Position numbers and translations under genes: made by a program
Source: Firm-04 sp964392175
GTDB lineage: Bacteria; Bacillota; Clostridia; Oscillospirales; Ruminococcaceae
Assembly: GCA_964392175.1 (NCBI GenBank)
Contig: CAYMOJ010000003.1
Location: forward strand, 1-64,000
Length of the DNA: 64,000 nt
Reading direction: 5' to 3'
The notes under the pieces: model-generated
The model's database searches: none
What the model saw: only the letters and a program-made list of their open reading frames with translations
Told to the model about the DNA's origin: nothing
Part shown: in pieces, positions 8,990-17,125 of the stretch
Position numbering within the stretch: position 1 is the first letter of the stretch
Layout of the letters: each line of letters begins with the position of its first letter

Positions 8990-9694
8990 TTATCCTTTCG
9001 TGTAGAATCGAATAAATTTTTCATTTACATCCTTATACAGTCGCCTTGAAAGTGGAATTTTTTCACCGTTGTCAAGTGTAATTTCCGTTTTGGCAATACT
9101 TTTCATGTATCGCAGATTTGCAACATAAGAACGATGGCAAGAAATAAAATCTGTGCCGAGCTTACCACCAAGATTGCTAATGCCTGTTTCACATATCAGA
9201 ACTTGTTCATTGGTGTGGATGTAGGTTTTTTTGCCTACTGCCTCGCAATATAGAATCATATCGGGCGAAATATGGAGTGTTTTATCTTCGCATTTGACTG
9301 CGATTTCATTTTCGGGGATGTGGTGTTTCATATATCGGTCAAGAACAGCGAAAAGCTTCTGTTTGTCCACAGGCTTTAGAAGATAATGCAAAGCCTCAAC
9401 TTCATAGCCGTCACCAATATAGTCAGAATATCCCGTTATAAACACGATGGGTAGCATATCCCCATCTGCGCGGAGCTTTTTCGCAAGTTTCATACCATTA
9501 AGATGTTTCAGCTCAATATCAAGCAAAAGCAAGTCACAAGGCTTGTCGGGATAATTGAACAGGAAGCCTTCTGCGCTGATGTATGCATCAACGGCAAGGG
9601 TGAAAGGCTTGTTTGCAGACCATTCATTCAGGAGATGGTGCAGCTCCTTGATTTGATTTTCGTTATCGTCACATATTGCGATGGTTAGTGGCAT
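8990..9694 (-). CDS. LytTR-family response regulator
   Basis: A 234-residue regulator. The receiver domain has the acidic pair in AICDDNE, the phosphorylated Asp in LLLLDIEL, and the conserved KP in YLLKPVDK (residues 1-120). A C-terminal LytTR DNA-binding domain follows (ISCHRSYVANLRYM). The ATG at 9694 is preferred over an upstream start because of a GAGGTG site and the normal family N-terminus (MPLTIAICDD). It is the first gene of the kinase/ABC operon, directly behind a good promoter. Confidence 0.92.
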   Translation of the reverse strand: MPLTIAICDDNENQIKELHHLLNEWSANKPFTLAVDAYISAEGFLFNYPDKPCDLLLLDIELKHLNGMKLAKKLRADGDMLPIVFITGYSDYIGDGYEVEALHYLLKPVDKQKLFAVLDRYMKHHIPENEIAVKCEDKTLHISPDMILYCEAVGKKTYIHTNEQVLICETGISNLGGKLGTDFISCHRSYVANLRYMKSIAKTEITLDNGEKIPLSRRLYKDVNEKFIRFYTKG

Positions 9695-9726
9695 AGCATT
9701 CACCTCGGCTTCGTACTGATAAGAAT

Positions 9727-9755
9727 AGTATAACACAGTTTTAGGGATAATGCAA
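9727..9755 (-). promoter_or_regulatory. Promoter of the LytTR operon
   Basis: On the minus strand TTGCAT (9755-9750), 17-bp spacer, TATACT (9732-9727), about 35 bases before the regulator start. Confidence 0.8.
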
Positions 9756-9769
9756 TACAACATTTAGAC

Positions 9770-9801
9770 AGAAAAAACAGTACCGCTATTCAGCGATACT
9801 G
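9770..9801 (-). terminator. Terminator of the downstream-most ABC-2 operon
   Basis: Ten-base arms (9778-9787 and 9792-9801) with one G-U pair and a four-base loop. On the minus strand a run of six T follows. It lies 45 bases after the ABC ATPase stop codon. Confidence 0.85.
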
Positions 9802-9846
9802 CTTTTGTTTATACATTTCCATTTTGGAGTTCTGACGCGGAAACTG

Positions 9847-10497
9847 TCATTGATCGGAATGTGCCTCTTTCAGCAAGGAGAGCACACCCCTATCCATCTC
9901 ACAAACGGTATCGCAGAGAACTGAAATATCCTCTGCACTGTGGGATGCCAGTAAAATGGTTTTGCCCTGTTCTTTCAACTGCAGCAGATACTGACGCATA
10001 TCCGCAACACCATCTTTATCCAAACCGTTCATTGGCTCATCAAGAATCAGCAAATCGGGATCTTCCATAATTGCCTGTGCCAAGCCCAAACGCTGACGCA
10101 TACCCAAAGAATACTTCCGCACATGGCGTTTTAACTCCGGGTCAAGTCCCACCTGCTTCATGGTCTCTTTGATTTTTGCACCGTCGATCTTCTTGTTTAA
10201 ATCTGCCAGCAGTTTGAGATTTTTATAGCCCGAATAATAAGGAATAAACCCCGGCGTTTCAATGATGATGCCGATATTGGGCGGAAAATCACAATCCTTG
10301 CCGATTTGTTTGCCGGATACATGAACCGTTCCCTCTGTGGGGCGAACAAACCCACAGATGCACTTCATCAGCATGGTTTTGCCGCTGCCGTTTCTGCCGA
10401 TCAGCCCATGAATCTTGCCTTTTTCAAACGTGATATTGACGTGCTTCAAAATCTCTGTTTTTTTGATTGTCAGGGAAAGATTCTTGATTTCAATCAT
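9847..10497 (-). CDS. ABC transporter ATPase of ABC-2/LanF type (module A)
   Basis: A 216-residue stand-alone ATPase with Walker A GRNGSGKT, signature YSLGMRQRLGLAQA and Walker B LLILDEPMNGLD. It starts at an ATG behind GGAGGTG and overlaps the upstream permease gene by 4 bases (ATGA). With two ABC-2 permeases it forms a LanFEG-like arrangement; that family usually removes antimicrobial peptides from the membrane or exports peptides. It is a paralogue of the module B ATPase at 17.1-17.8 kb (both share GRNGSGKTML, MVRPTEG/FVRPTEG, VRKYSLGM and LLASH motifs). The actual substrate is unknown. Confidence 0.93.
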   Translation of the reverse strand: MIEIKNLSLTIKKTEILKHVNITFEKGKIHGLIGRNGSGKTMLMKCICGFVRPTEGTVHVSGKQIGKDCDFPPNIGIIIETPGFIPYYSGYKNLKLLADLNKKIDGAKIKETMKQVGLDPELKRHVRKYSLGMRQRLGLAQAIMEDPDLLILDEPMNGLDKDGVADMRQYLLQLKEQGKTILLASHSAEDISVLCDTVCEMDRGVLSLLKEAHSDQ

Positions 10498-11363
10498 TGT
10501 AACACCTCCGTAGATTCAAATTCCGCTCGTTTAATCAGCACTGCACAAAGGATCAACAGCACGCCGATACAGCAACCGAAATACAAATACGAACTGCCAA
10601 TGGGGTAAATGGGCGTACTGAGAATTTCCGTATAATGCAACCAAATGATACTGTTTGCCATGGGAAACGCCCACATAGCGTCCACTTTTGCCGCACAGGT
10701 AACAACGCCGCCCATGATAATGGCGTAGGTGAAAAACAGCCCTAGACCACGCTTTTTGATCAGAGAAAAAACCAAAAGCACCAACATCAACAAAAAGAAA
10801 TACAGAACAAGCAGTGAAAAAGTATACACCAATGTCATGCCCAATGGAATTTGGTTATAAAGATTAGACGGCAACAAAGACGCAGTGAAGCTATCTGCAT
10901 CGTTAGGAAAGGTGGCAGCGTAAAATCGTGTGGATTCGCTCCACTCCAAGCCAAAACAAGAGCCGCTTGCAGAGCATATACCTACGACAACAAAAATCAC
11001 GCCCAGATAGGTCACAATACTCATCAGCGAGAACAAGATTTGCCCTAAAAGCCACGCCCTTTTTCCCGTGCGAGAAAGATACATCAGGGAATTGGGCTCA
11101 ACAACAGGATAATCACTTTGCAAGATCAAAAACACAGAAGGCAGAAGCAATACCAGCATACCGGAATTGCCCACTGCAATGATCGGCTCAAAGATATTCA
11201 TAGGGATACCCATTTTCTGCGCCCGTTCCAGCAAGGGAACGATTGCCAGCGTGTAAATCACGATGACCAAAATGCCACCGATGAGCATTCTGGGGTTGCG
11301 TAGCCACTTAATGTACTCCGTTTTGGCGATACGCAGGCTTTTGGTTAAAAAACGATCATTCAC
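10494..11363 (-). CDS. ABC-2 type permease (module A, second)
   Basis: A 289-residue membrane protein with about six hydrophobic segments and a cytoplasmic N-terminus (MNDRFLTKSLRIAKTEYIKW). It is probably the second membrane subunit of the module A transporter. It overlaps the preceding permease by 8 bases and the following ATPase by 4 bases, so the three genes form one tightly coupled unit. No Cys-rich, lectin or protease domain is visible. The assignment rests on topology and gene order, not on a conserved motif. Confidence 0.85.
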   Translation of the reverse strand: MNDRFLTKSLRIAKTEYIKWLRNPRMLIGGILVIVIYTLAIVPLLERAQKMGIPMNIFEPIIAVGNSGMLVLLLPSVFLILQSDYPVVEPNSLMYLSRTGKRAWLLGQILFSLMSIVTYLGVIFVVVGICSASGSCFGLEWSESTRFYAATFPNDADSFTASLLPSNLYNQIPLGMTLVYTFSLLVLYFFLLMLVLLVFSLIKKRGLGLFFTYAIIMGGVVTCAAKVDAMWAFPMANSIIWLHYTEILSTPIYPIGSSYLYFGCCIGVLLILCAVLIKRAEFESTEVLQ

Positions 11364-12261
11364 CGCAATCCACCCTCCTATTCGTAATCAGATAGTAAGC
11401 AACGCAAAGCAGTAAGGCAAATCCAAAATGGATTCCCAGCACCCAAGGTAGATCGGTGGTGTAACTCATGAAAACACAAAGTGCAGTTGGATTGGTCAAG
11501 CTTGCAAATCTGCCAAGACTTTGGTTGATGTTTTCATAATTTGCATATGCCATCATGGAAAGCCGCGTATTAATCTGTGTCCAACCATAGGTCAGGAAAA
11601 AGGGCATACACAGTACGATATAAGAATTTTTGACAAATGATGCGAAAACCAGCGCAAGTAGCGAGGCGCAGCCACTATATAAAAACACTTGGCAAAGCTG
11701 CGTGATAACAGGCAGGCAAAACTGTCGTTGCAAAAAGGCATCAGCGTACCATGCGGGCTTTCCCGATATCTGCATCTCTATAAAGATTTCGACAGATTGA
11801 CCCGAGTAATCATCAATAGAAGGAAACAGCTGCCATACAGCAATGCCAAACAAAGCATAGCCCAGCACAACAGCCAGTCCTCCGCTAAGAAATGTTGTGC
11901 AGATATTCCCCAATTGATAATTTCTTTTGCCGATTCGACTAATGGTGAATCGGGCACTTTGCGTAATGCGGTTGTTGATAATCGTAGGCACAAAAGGAAA
12001 TGCCGAAAGAATCGGGATGAACATAGAAAACCATGTGCCCCCTGAAGTGCAGAACACGCGCCATGCGCTCAGATCAACGCTCTGCTCAATGATTTCTTGC
12101 TGGAACAGCACCTGCAAAACCATCAGGTTATCGTTATTATAAGGATCTTTAGCGACAACTGCGGTAAAGCACAGGGCAAAGGACGCCAGCACGCAATACC
12201 AAAAGGTACTGCTGCCCAACGTACGCCGCAGATTGACGCCGATGTAGCGAATCAGTTTCAC
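11356..12261 (-). CDS. ABC-2 type permease (module A, first)
   Basis: A 301-residue membrane protein starting MKLIRYIGVNLRRTLGSS, with about six membrane segments and a long external loop between helices 1 and 2. The start codon is GTG: GGGAGG lies 8 bases before it, while the nearby ATG at 12268 is out of frame. It is the first cistron after a strong promoter at 12453-12481, with a leader of about 185 bases that contains the remnant of a lipoprotein gene start. It works with the following permease and ATPase. Confidence 0.85.
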   Translation of the reverse strand: MKLIRYIGVNLRRTLGSSTFWYCVLASFALCFTAVVAKDPYNNDNLMVLQVLFQQEIIEQSVDLSAWRVFCTSGGTWFSMFIPILSAFPFVPTIINNRITQSARFTISRIGKRNYQLGNICTTFLSGGLAVVLGYALFGIAVWQLFPSIDDYSGQSVEIFIEMQISGKPAWYADAFLQRQFCLPVITQLCQVFLYSGCASLLALVFASFVKNSYIVLCMPFFLTYGWTQINTRLSMMAYANYENINQSLGRFASLTNPTALCVFMSYTTDLPWVLGIHFGFALLLCVAYYLITNRRVDCGE

Positions 12262-12350
12262 GTTTCATTCCTCCCTTTTGGGCGATCGAACCTTGTTTCG
12301 TTACTTGTTAGATGTGTCTAATAAATGAAGTCATGCCACCAATTTTAAAA

Positions 12351-12389
12351 TCATAGTGAGCATTGCACTGCGACAAAAAGTTTACGCAT
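12351..12389 (-). pseudogene. Remnant of a lipoprotein gene start in the module A leader
   Basis: On the minus strand a GAGGAACGCCCT segment precedes ATGCGTAAACTTTTTG and encodes MRKLFVAVQCSL before a stop. The intact lipoprotein gene at 14.7-16.1 kb starts the same way (GAGGCATACCTT, ATGCGTAAACTGTTTTG, MRKLFCYS...). The match covers the ribosome site and first codons only. This suggests a deleted third copy, although a functional 12-codon leader peptide cannot be excluded. Confidence 0.45.
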
Positions 12390-12452
12390 AGGGCGTTCCT
12401 CTTTGAGCTTCATATTTTTCGCATCAGGTTTTTACGTTCACTTTACATATGT

Positions 12453-12481
12453 ATTATAGCACATATGCATCGTGCTGTCAA
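12453..12481 (-). promoter_or_regulatory. Consensus promoter of ABC module A
   Basis: On the minus strand a perfect TTGACA (12481-12476), 17-bp spacer and TATAAT (12458-12453), with an extended -10 (TGTGC before TATAAT). The same spacer end recurs in the promoters at 16.9 and 20.7 kb. Confidence 0.92.
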
Positions 12482-12525
12482 TGGTCAAGTAAGAATTTCG
12501 TTCTTTTTATTTCAGCCTATGCATA

Positions 12526-12556
12526 GCCCCCCTCTGCACAGTGCCGCAGAGGGGGC
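12526..12556. other. GC-rich hairpin downstream of lipoprotein 1
   Basis: Ten-base perfect arms CCCCCTCTGC (12528-12537) and GCAGAGGGGG (12546-12555) with an eight-base loop, about 70 bases after the lipoprotein stop codon. No T run follows on either strand, so it may be a processing or stability element rather than a classical terminator. The rest of the 12262-12626 gap holds the promoter and leader. Confidence 0.6.
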
Positions 12557-12626
12557 AAATTGCATTATACAGGAACATTTCCAAGTGAGAAGATGCCCTA
12601 AAATGATAAGTGATAGGCAATCGCCA

Positions 12627-13931
12627 TTATTCACTTTTGGTTTTATAAAAATGGAAATCATCGCCAGTCAGCGCATCTACATAGCAGACATAAACCATTT
12701 GATCATTGAAATTGTGGAGAGAAACCCTCCAGTACGCGGCTGTTGGGTATAAACACTCTTCAACTGCAGCCTTGTAATCCTCAGGTGCTTCAGAACAGTA
12801 CACAAAGTCTGCACTGACAACCTCAAAATCGGCAAGCGCGGTAACATCTTCTTCTATCTTCTGCATGGCAGTTGCAAAATTGATGCCTTCCGTGTGAAGT
12901 ACCTCATCATAAATGACACCATTTCTGAACAGTCCGTATGCCTGATCAACGTCGTTTGATACCGCCATGGTACCCATGTAAAGGTCAAAGGTATACTTCA
13001 ATGTGTCACCATATCGGTCACTTCCGTCATCCCAGTCAAAGGGAATCCCATCCAAGGATTTGGATGTTGTAAAGAAATAGCAGTAGACATCCTCATCACA
13101 TTGCAATACATTCACTTCCGCCACCTTGATACTTGTCGTTGGCGTTTCAGGTAGTGGCAGATTGTTGATGTAATCTTCAAAGAAAGCAACCGCATCCGCA
13201 ACAGAAATAGAAACGCCGTCAAGTAGTGTATATGCTTCCTCAGAATCCGGTGGCAGAACGCAAGCTACTTCAGGATAAAAGTACGGTGCCATCAATGTTT
13301 CGAGAAACACATCATTTTCTTCGCCTTTCGATTTGTAATAATAATCAGCCAGAACGCCCTTGTTGAAATTCGACAAATCACTGCAAACAGGGCTTGTGAA
13401 CTCCATAAAAATATTGTTTTCAGCCTGTGAAGGACGATCAGAATCGAAATGGGGACTGTAGAGATAATAAAGCACATGCTCTTCGCCGCCCATGATGCGG
13501 TCATATTCCTCTGCAACCGTTTTAACGTCGCTAATCAATTCACCATTTTCATCGTGCTGTGTATTTGAATTTTTTCCTACATAAAACAGAGCATCTTCAT
13601 ACATCGTTTCGTCAGGGAACAAATAAGCAAACATCGTACAAAAATCTTCGTAAAACTCGGCATTATCCTGTCTTGGATGATATCCCATTGTGAAACTGCT
13701 AAAGTGAGAAATGCTTTCGGGCACCGAGGAATGGAAATTTTTAGCAACTGTAAAACGCGTGTTGTTCTCAATGATTTCTTTGGCTTCATCATCTGTGTAA
13801 TAGACAATTTCATTGGGCAGCTGTCCGTGATCCCGTGATGGACTCGATTGCGAACTGTCAAGGCTGTCAGTAGCGTCCGTGCAACCGCAAAGAAATAGCG
13901 TACAAATAAGGAGCAGATATTTACGTTTCAT
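12627..13931 (-). CDS. Secreted lipoprotein of unknown function, copy 1
   Basis: A 434-residue predicted lipoprotein. The signal peptide MKRKYLLLICTLFLCGC ends in a lipobox (LFLC/GC), so the mature Cys is lipid-anchored outside the cell. The start at 13931 has GGAGGTGTGAAC before it; upstream in-frame codons lack a site. The body is acidic with no recognised domain. It is paralogous to the lipoprotein at 14.7-16.1 kb: both share a ...AVxFxEDxINNxP segment, a following VxVxQ strand, and the end (W R.. F ... VYVCYV). It sits directly after a small exported protein, as does its paralogue, suggesting a cognate pair. Confidence 0.8.
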   Translation of the reverse strand: MKRKYLLLICTLFLCGCTDATDSLDSSQSSPSRDHGQLPNEIVYYTDDEAKEIIENNTRFTVAKNFHSSVPESISHFSSFTMGYHPRQDNAEFYEDFCTMFAYLFPDETMYEDALFYVGKNSNTQHDENGELISDVKTVAEEYDRIMGGEEHVLYYLYSPHFDSDRPSQAENNIFMEFTSPVCSDLSNFNKGVLADYYYKSKGEENDVFLETLMAPYFYPEVACVLPPDSEEAYTLLDGVSISVADAVAFFEDYINNLPLPETPTTSIKVAEVNVLQCDEDVYCYFFTTSKSLDGIPFDWDDGSDRYGDTLKYTFDLYMGTMAVSNDVDQAYGLFRNGVIYDEVLHTEGINFATAMQKIEEDVTALADFEVVSADFVYCSEAPEDYKAAVEECLYPTAAYWRVSLHNFNDQMVYVCYVDALTGDDFHFYKTKSE

Positions 13932-14000
13932 GTTCACACCTCCATATGGTTTCGACAAAGCCGCCGCATTTGCAGCGGCTTCGTCGGGTAAGCGTTCGGC

Positions 14001-14432
14001 TTATTTCGTCGTTTTGGTAACGATATTCCCGCTTGCTACGAAAGTATTCCCTGAAGTTGTTGTCGAAGAGGACATCTTATATGTAGCGCATGGAATTGCA
14101 CCTTCGAACGTTGGCTGGCACAAGGCTGAGCCAGTACAATAAATAGTTTTACTCGTCATGCTGCCGTTGACTGAGGTAATGGTCGTTTTGCCAGAGCCAC
14201 CATTGACAGAGTTAGAAACCGCGTTGCAGTAACAAATTGCTCCGTATGTGGAATACACAATTGAACAAACAGCATCGTAATCTGTACTGCTGGGTGAGCC
14301 TGTGACATTCACATGTCTGCTTTCCCAAGCCATGCTGTAGTTGTATGCCGTGCCGGTTAGACTCCCGACGCCAACTGTAAGGGTTGTAGCAGCAATCAAA
14401 GCTGCCAAAGTGTTCTTGAATACTCTTTTCAT
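14001..14432 (-). CDS. Small Sec-exported protein, copy 1 (variable mature part)
   Basis: A 143-residue exported protein. The N-terminus MKRVFKNTLAALIAATTLTV is a clear Sec signal peptide. The mature part (~115 residues) is rich in Ser, Thr and Asn with several Cys. It starts at the ATG at 14432 behind AAAGGAGG. The signal peptide and 5' leader are almost identical to those of the copy at 16.1-16.6 kb, while the mature sequences align only loosely (HVNVxGxPSS, CNxVSxS, a C-terminal YKxSxTTTS). Role unknown; a secreted effector, bacteriocin-like protein or surface signal are possibilities. The partner is probably the lipoprotein immediately downstream. Confidence 0.75.
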   Translation of the reverse strand: MKRVFKNTLAALIAATTLTVGVGSLTGTAYNYSMAWESRHVNVTGSPSSTDYDAVCSIVYSTYGAICYCNAVSNSVNGGSGKTTITSVNGSMTSKTIYCTGSALCQPTFEGAIPCATYKMSSSTTTSGNTFVASGNIVTKTTK

Positions 14433-14652
14433 AATGAATTCCTCCTTTGATTTCATTGCATTGCTTTTCGTTCGAATTGGGTCGCTCACTGGATGTCCAG
14501 AACCATTGACGGAGTTGAAAACCATTTTTCATGGTCGTTTTCTCCATCTTTTCGCCAATCACATGGTCGCTTACACCTCCTATACCGGTACACTTGCACC
14601 GTTCATATTAAACACAAAATCACATGATCGCTTACATTTCTTACACCTCCTA
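14361..14652 (-). repeat. 292-bp leader/signal-peptide repeat, copy 1
   Basis: Matches 16491-16782 with two substitutions in 292 bases (14367 and 14627). It covers the whole 5' leader and the first ~24 codons of the exported protein, then similarity drops abruptly. The leader has two copies of a GGAGGTGTAAG...CATGTGATT element. No promoter was found inside this copy, so the gene is probably reached by read-through from 16.9 kb. Confidence 0.97.
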
Positions 14653-14662
14653 TAGCCGATCA

Positions 14663-16057
14663 CTAGATAACATAATAACGGAACGAATCGGAATCATTTA
14701 GATTCACATAACATACATAGTAGGAATTGTCGTTTGTATTCAGAAAAGTAAATCGCCATGAAAGAAGATACAATGTCGGATTGCCACCGCTAACATCAAT
14801 ATAGCCTTTATCATTCAAGACATATTTGGGGCTGTAAGTCAGTTCGACTTTTTCAACTTCAAATGTTGCAAAATTCGTTATAGTGCTGGTTACAATGTCA
14901 ACTGCGGTTTCCAGAGGAAGATATTTTTCCAAGGTTTCAGTGTGTTCAATTTGCTGGCAGCGATAATAACTCTCTATTACTTCCATATCGTTTTTGCGAA
15001 TCATATATGCATCTGCCAAGGAATGTCCCCACTCGACTCCTATCGTATCCGAGTGGGATGTGCCGTCACGCATATAATTAAACAAAATGCCGTTATAACA
15101 TCTGGTTGCATTAAAATGATAGGCAAATTGTCCGTCACCAAGTTGGCACACATCTACCTCTACAACACGTGTTTCCAAAGGCGTTTCTTTGAGACCACCG
15201 TCTTCTCTATAATCACGATAAACCTGTGGCATGTTATTAATAAAATCCTCATAATATTGAACGGCATCACATATGGCAACCTCTTCTCCGGAAAGCATAA
15301 ATTTCTCTGTGCTATCTGGTGGATAGGTTGCTATTACCGTGCTAGGATTATAAGATTTTCCTTTCTCTACCCAAGCATAGCCGTACCCCATTGCAACGCC
15401 CAATTCAAGGCTAACGGGATTATTTTTCTCATCCTCTGTTGCCTTATCGTCATAGCCATAGCGGGACATTCGTTTTTCGCTATAGGTGTACCATACTTGA
15501 CCTTCATCTCCGGACATTATTGCATCATGATCATCCTTCACAAGATGATAGCGAGAAACCATGATCTGCTCTCCATCTTCAGTGGATTCGTATCTTTCTT
15601 CAGAAGAACCTTTTTCGCTATCATAAAAAAGAGCATATTCATTCATAGATTTACCCGGGAATATGTATTCGAAAATATTTATAAAGTCCTGCTCGTATTC
15701 AGCCGGATCCTGTGTTATTTTTGATACTGTTTTATAATTTTCCAAAACGTTTATGCTTGGAATGTTAATGCGAAAATCATTTGCAATAGAAAAATTATCA
15801 AAAGGCTCGAACAAAGCACGAACTTCATCTTCTGTAATACAAATCGATGTGAAAGGTACCAGCATCGGGTCATCCGGCGCGCCAATTAAATCGGCTAATC
15901 CGGCGATCGAATCGTCGGGTGCAGCTTTCGAATTGTCAGATGTAGTTACAGAATCTTCCGGAACACTTACCTGTTGGCTAGACGATGCGGTGTCAGAACA
16001 AGAAGTCAAACTGAAAAGCATAGCGAGGACTATGCTGTAACAAAACAGTTTACGCAT
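14663..16057 (-). CDS. Secreted lipoprotein of unknown function, copy 2
   Basis: A 464-residue predicted lipoprotein. The signal peptide MRKLFCYSIVLAMLFSLTSC ends in a lipobox (SLTS/C) and is followed by a Ser/Asp-rich linker (residues 21-55). The start ATG has AGGAGG 9 bases upstream. It is homologous to the lipoprotein at 12.6-13.9 kb over the C-terminal half (DAVxYYEDFINNMP, RVVEVDVCQLGDG). No known enzymatic motif was seen. It lies 67 bases after a small exported protein gene and directly before the second leader repeat, forming the [exported protein - lipoprotein] unit that is present twice in tandem. Confidence 0.8.
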   Translation of the reverse strand: MRKLFCYSIVLAMLFSLTSCSDTASSSQQVSVPEDSVTTSDNSKAAPDDSIAGLADLIGAPDDPMLVPFTSICITEDEVRALFEPFDNFSIANDFRINIPSINVLENYKTVSKITQDPAEYEQDFINIFEYIFPGKSMNEYALFYDSEKGSSEERYESTEDGEQIMVSRYHLVKDDHDAIMSGDEGQVWYTYSEKRMSRYGYDDKATEDEKNNPVSLELGVAMGYGYAWVEKGKSYNPSTVIATYPPDSTEKFMLSGEEVAICDAVQYYEDFINNMPQVYRDYREDGGLKETPLETRVVEVDVCQLGDGQFAYHFNATRCYNGILFNYMRDGTSHSDTIGVEWGHSLADAYMIRKNDMEVIESYYRCQQIEHTETLEKYLPLETAVDIVTSTITNFATFEVEKVELTYSPKYVLNDKGYIDVSGGNPTLYLLSWRFTFLNTNDNSYYVCYVNLNDSDSFRYYVI

Positions 16058-16124
16058 AAGGTATGCCTCCTATCATAATAGTGTATGGCAGGCGGCAACA
16101 TGAATGATGCCGCCTGCCGCAATG

Positions 16125-16562
16125 TTAATTGCTCTTCTTTGAAATAGTGCCGTACGACCAAAAAACATCAGATGAGCTTGTCGTAGTCGCTGACACCTTA
16201 TATTGTACTTCAATATCAATTAAAGGGGAGCCAACATCAGGCTTGCATTCTTTCAAGTCTGTGTTCTTAATTGTGACCTGTTGCATCGTGTGACTCACGC
16301 AATCAATGTATGTATATCCGGTATACGCACTTGTGTTGCTGTGAGAAACTGAATTGCATACTGCCGTTGCGACTTCCCTTTGCTTGATTATAACAACTGG
16401 TGATGTGCTGGCGCTGGAAGGCGCGCCATAAACATTCACGTGTGATGCCGACCATGGTGCACTAGTACTTACTTCGGCATTCGCATTGATACTCCCAACG
16501 CCAACTGTAAGGGTTGTAGCAGCAATCAAAGCTGCCAAAGTGTTCTTGAATACTCTTTTCAT
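16125..16562 (-). CDS. Small Sec-exported protein, copy 2 (variable mature part)
   Basis: A 145-residue exported protein with the same signal peptide as the copy at 14.0-14.4 kb (MKRVFKNTLAALIAATTLTV). The mature part is different: it begins around EVSTSAPWSASHVNV, has three Cys and ends with a beta-strand-like, Ser/Thr-rich tail. The start at 16562 lies behind AAAGGAGG. It is the first coding gene after the promoter at 16895-16923, with a leader of more than 300 bases. The function is unknown; the constant leader with a variable core is the notable property. Confidence 0.75.
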   Translation of the reverse strand: MKRVFKNTLAALIAATTLTVGVGSINANAEVSTSAPWSASHVNVYGAPSSASTSPVVIIKQREVATAVCNSVSHSNTSAYTGYTYIDCVSHTMQQVTIKNTDLKECKPDVGSPLIDIEVQYKVSATTTSSSDVFWSYGTISKKSN

Positions 16563-16782
16563 AATGAATTCCTCCTTTGATTTCATTGCATTGCTTTTCG
16601 TTCGAATTGGGTCGCTCACTGGATGTCCAGAACCATTGACGGAGTTGAAAACCATTTTTCATGGTCGTTTTCTCCATCTTTTCGCCAATCACATGGTCGC
16701 TTACACCTCCTATACCGGTACACTTGCACCGTTCATATTAAACACAAAATCACATGGTCGCTTACATTTCTTACACCTCCTA
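16491..16782 (-). repeat. 292-bp leader/signal-peptide repeat, copy 2
   Basis: Second copy of the 14361-14652 repeat (290/292 identical), lying between the 16.9-kb promoter and the exported-protein gene. It contains two strong Shine-Dalgarno-like sites (complements at 16705-16711 and 16775-16781). These are followed 7-10 bases later by ATG-stop pairs (ATGTAA and ATGTGA), not by long frames. Confidence 0.97.
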
Positions 16783-16894
16783 CCTCGTAGTTTTCAATAA
16801 TCGTTGCTCTTGAAACAGATAGTAATGTTAGTGATAACATTGCGGATGTTTTCAAATCTTGCATACAATATCCAGATATTTACATTATGACTAC

Positions 16895-16923
16895 ATTATA
16901 GCACATATCTTTCGTGTTGTCAA
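16895..16923 (-). promoter_or_regulatory. Consensus promoter of the exported protein / lipoprotein operon
   Basis: On the minus strand a perfect TTGACA (16923-16918), 17-bp spacer and TATAAT (16900-16895) with TGTGC before the -10. It drives a leader of about 320 bases and probably the four genes down to 12.6 kb. Confidence 0.92.
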
Positions 16924-17028
16924 TGCTGAAATAGAAAAATGTCTTTGCTGATGCAAAATTATAATATGCCCTAATAGAAAAATCGTGGAAATATATCGCT
17001 ATACATACTATTTCAGCTTTCATATGTC

Positions 17029-17098
17029 AAAAAAATCGTACACATCATACAAGACCGAACATAGCAATTTATGCCATGAGGAAGTGTATGATGTGTAC
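17029..17098 (-). terminator. Terminator of ABC module B
   Basis: Fourteen-base perfect arms (17038-17051 and 17085-17098) with a 33-base loop. Read on the minus strand the hairpin is followed by GA and seven T. It lies 28 bases after the ATPase stop codon and isolates module B from the promoter at 16.9 kb. Confidence 0.88.
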
Positions 17099-17125
17099 GC
17101 GCCTTTCGACTCATAATTGAAAAAA

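Noticed and set aside
12526..12556. Strong GC hairpin as a classical terminator
   Set aside because: No T run follows on either strand; kept as an unassigned hairpin.
14212..14562. Leader frame ending in a GG motif (and its counterpart at 16462-16692) as a double-glycine bacteriocin precursor
   Set aside because: The GG codons are the ribosome-binding site of the exported-protein gene. The frame overlaps that gene out of phase and its second half differs in length and sequence between the copies.
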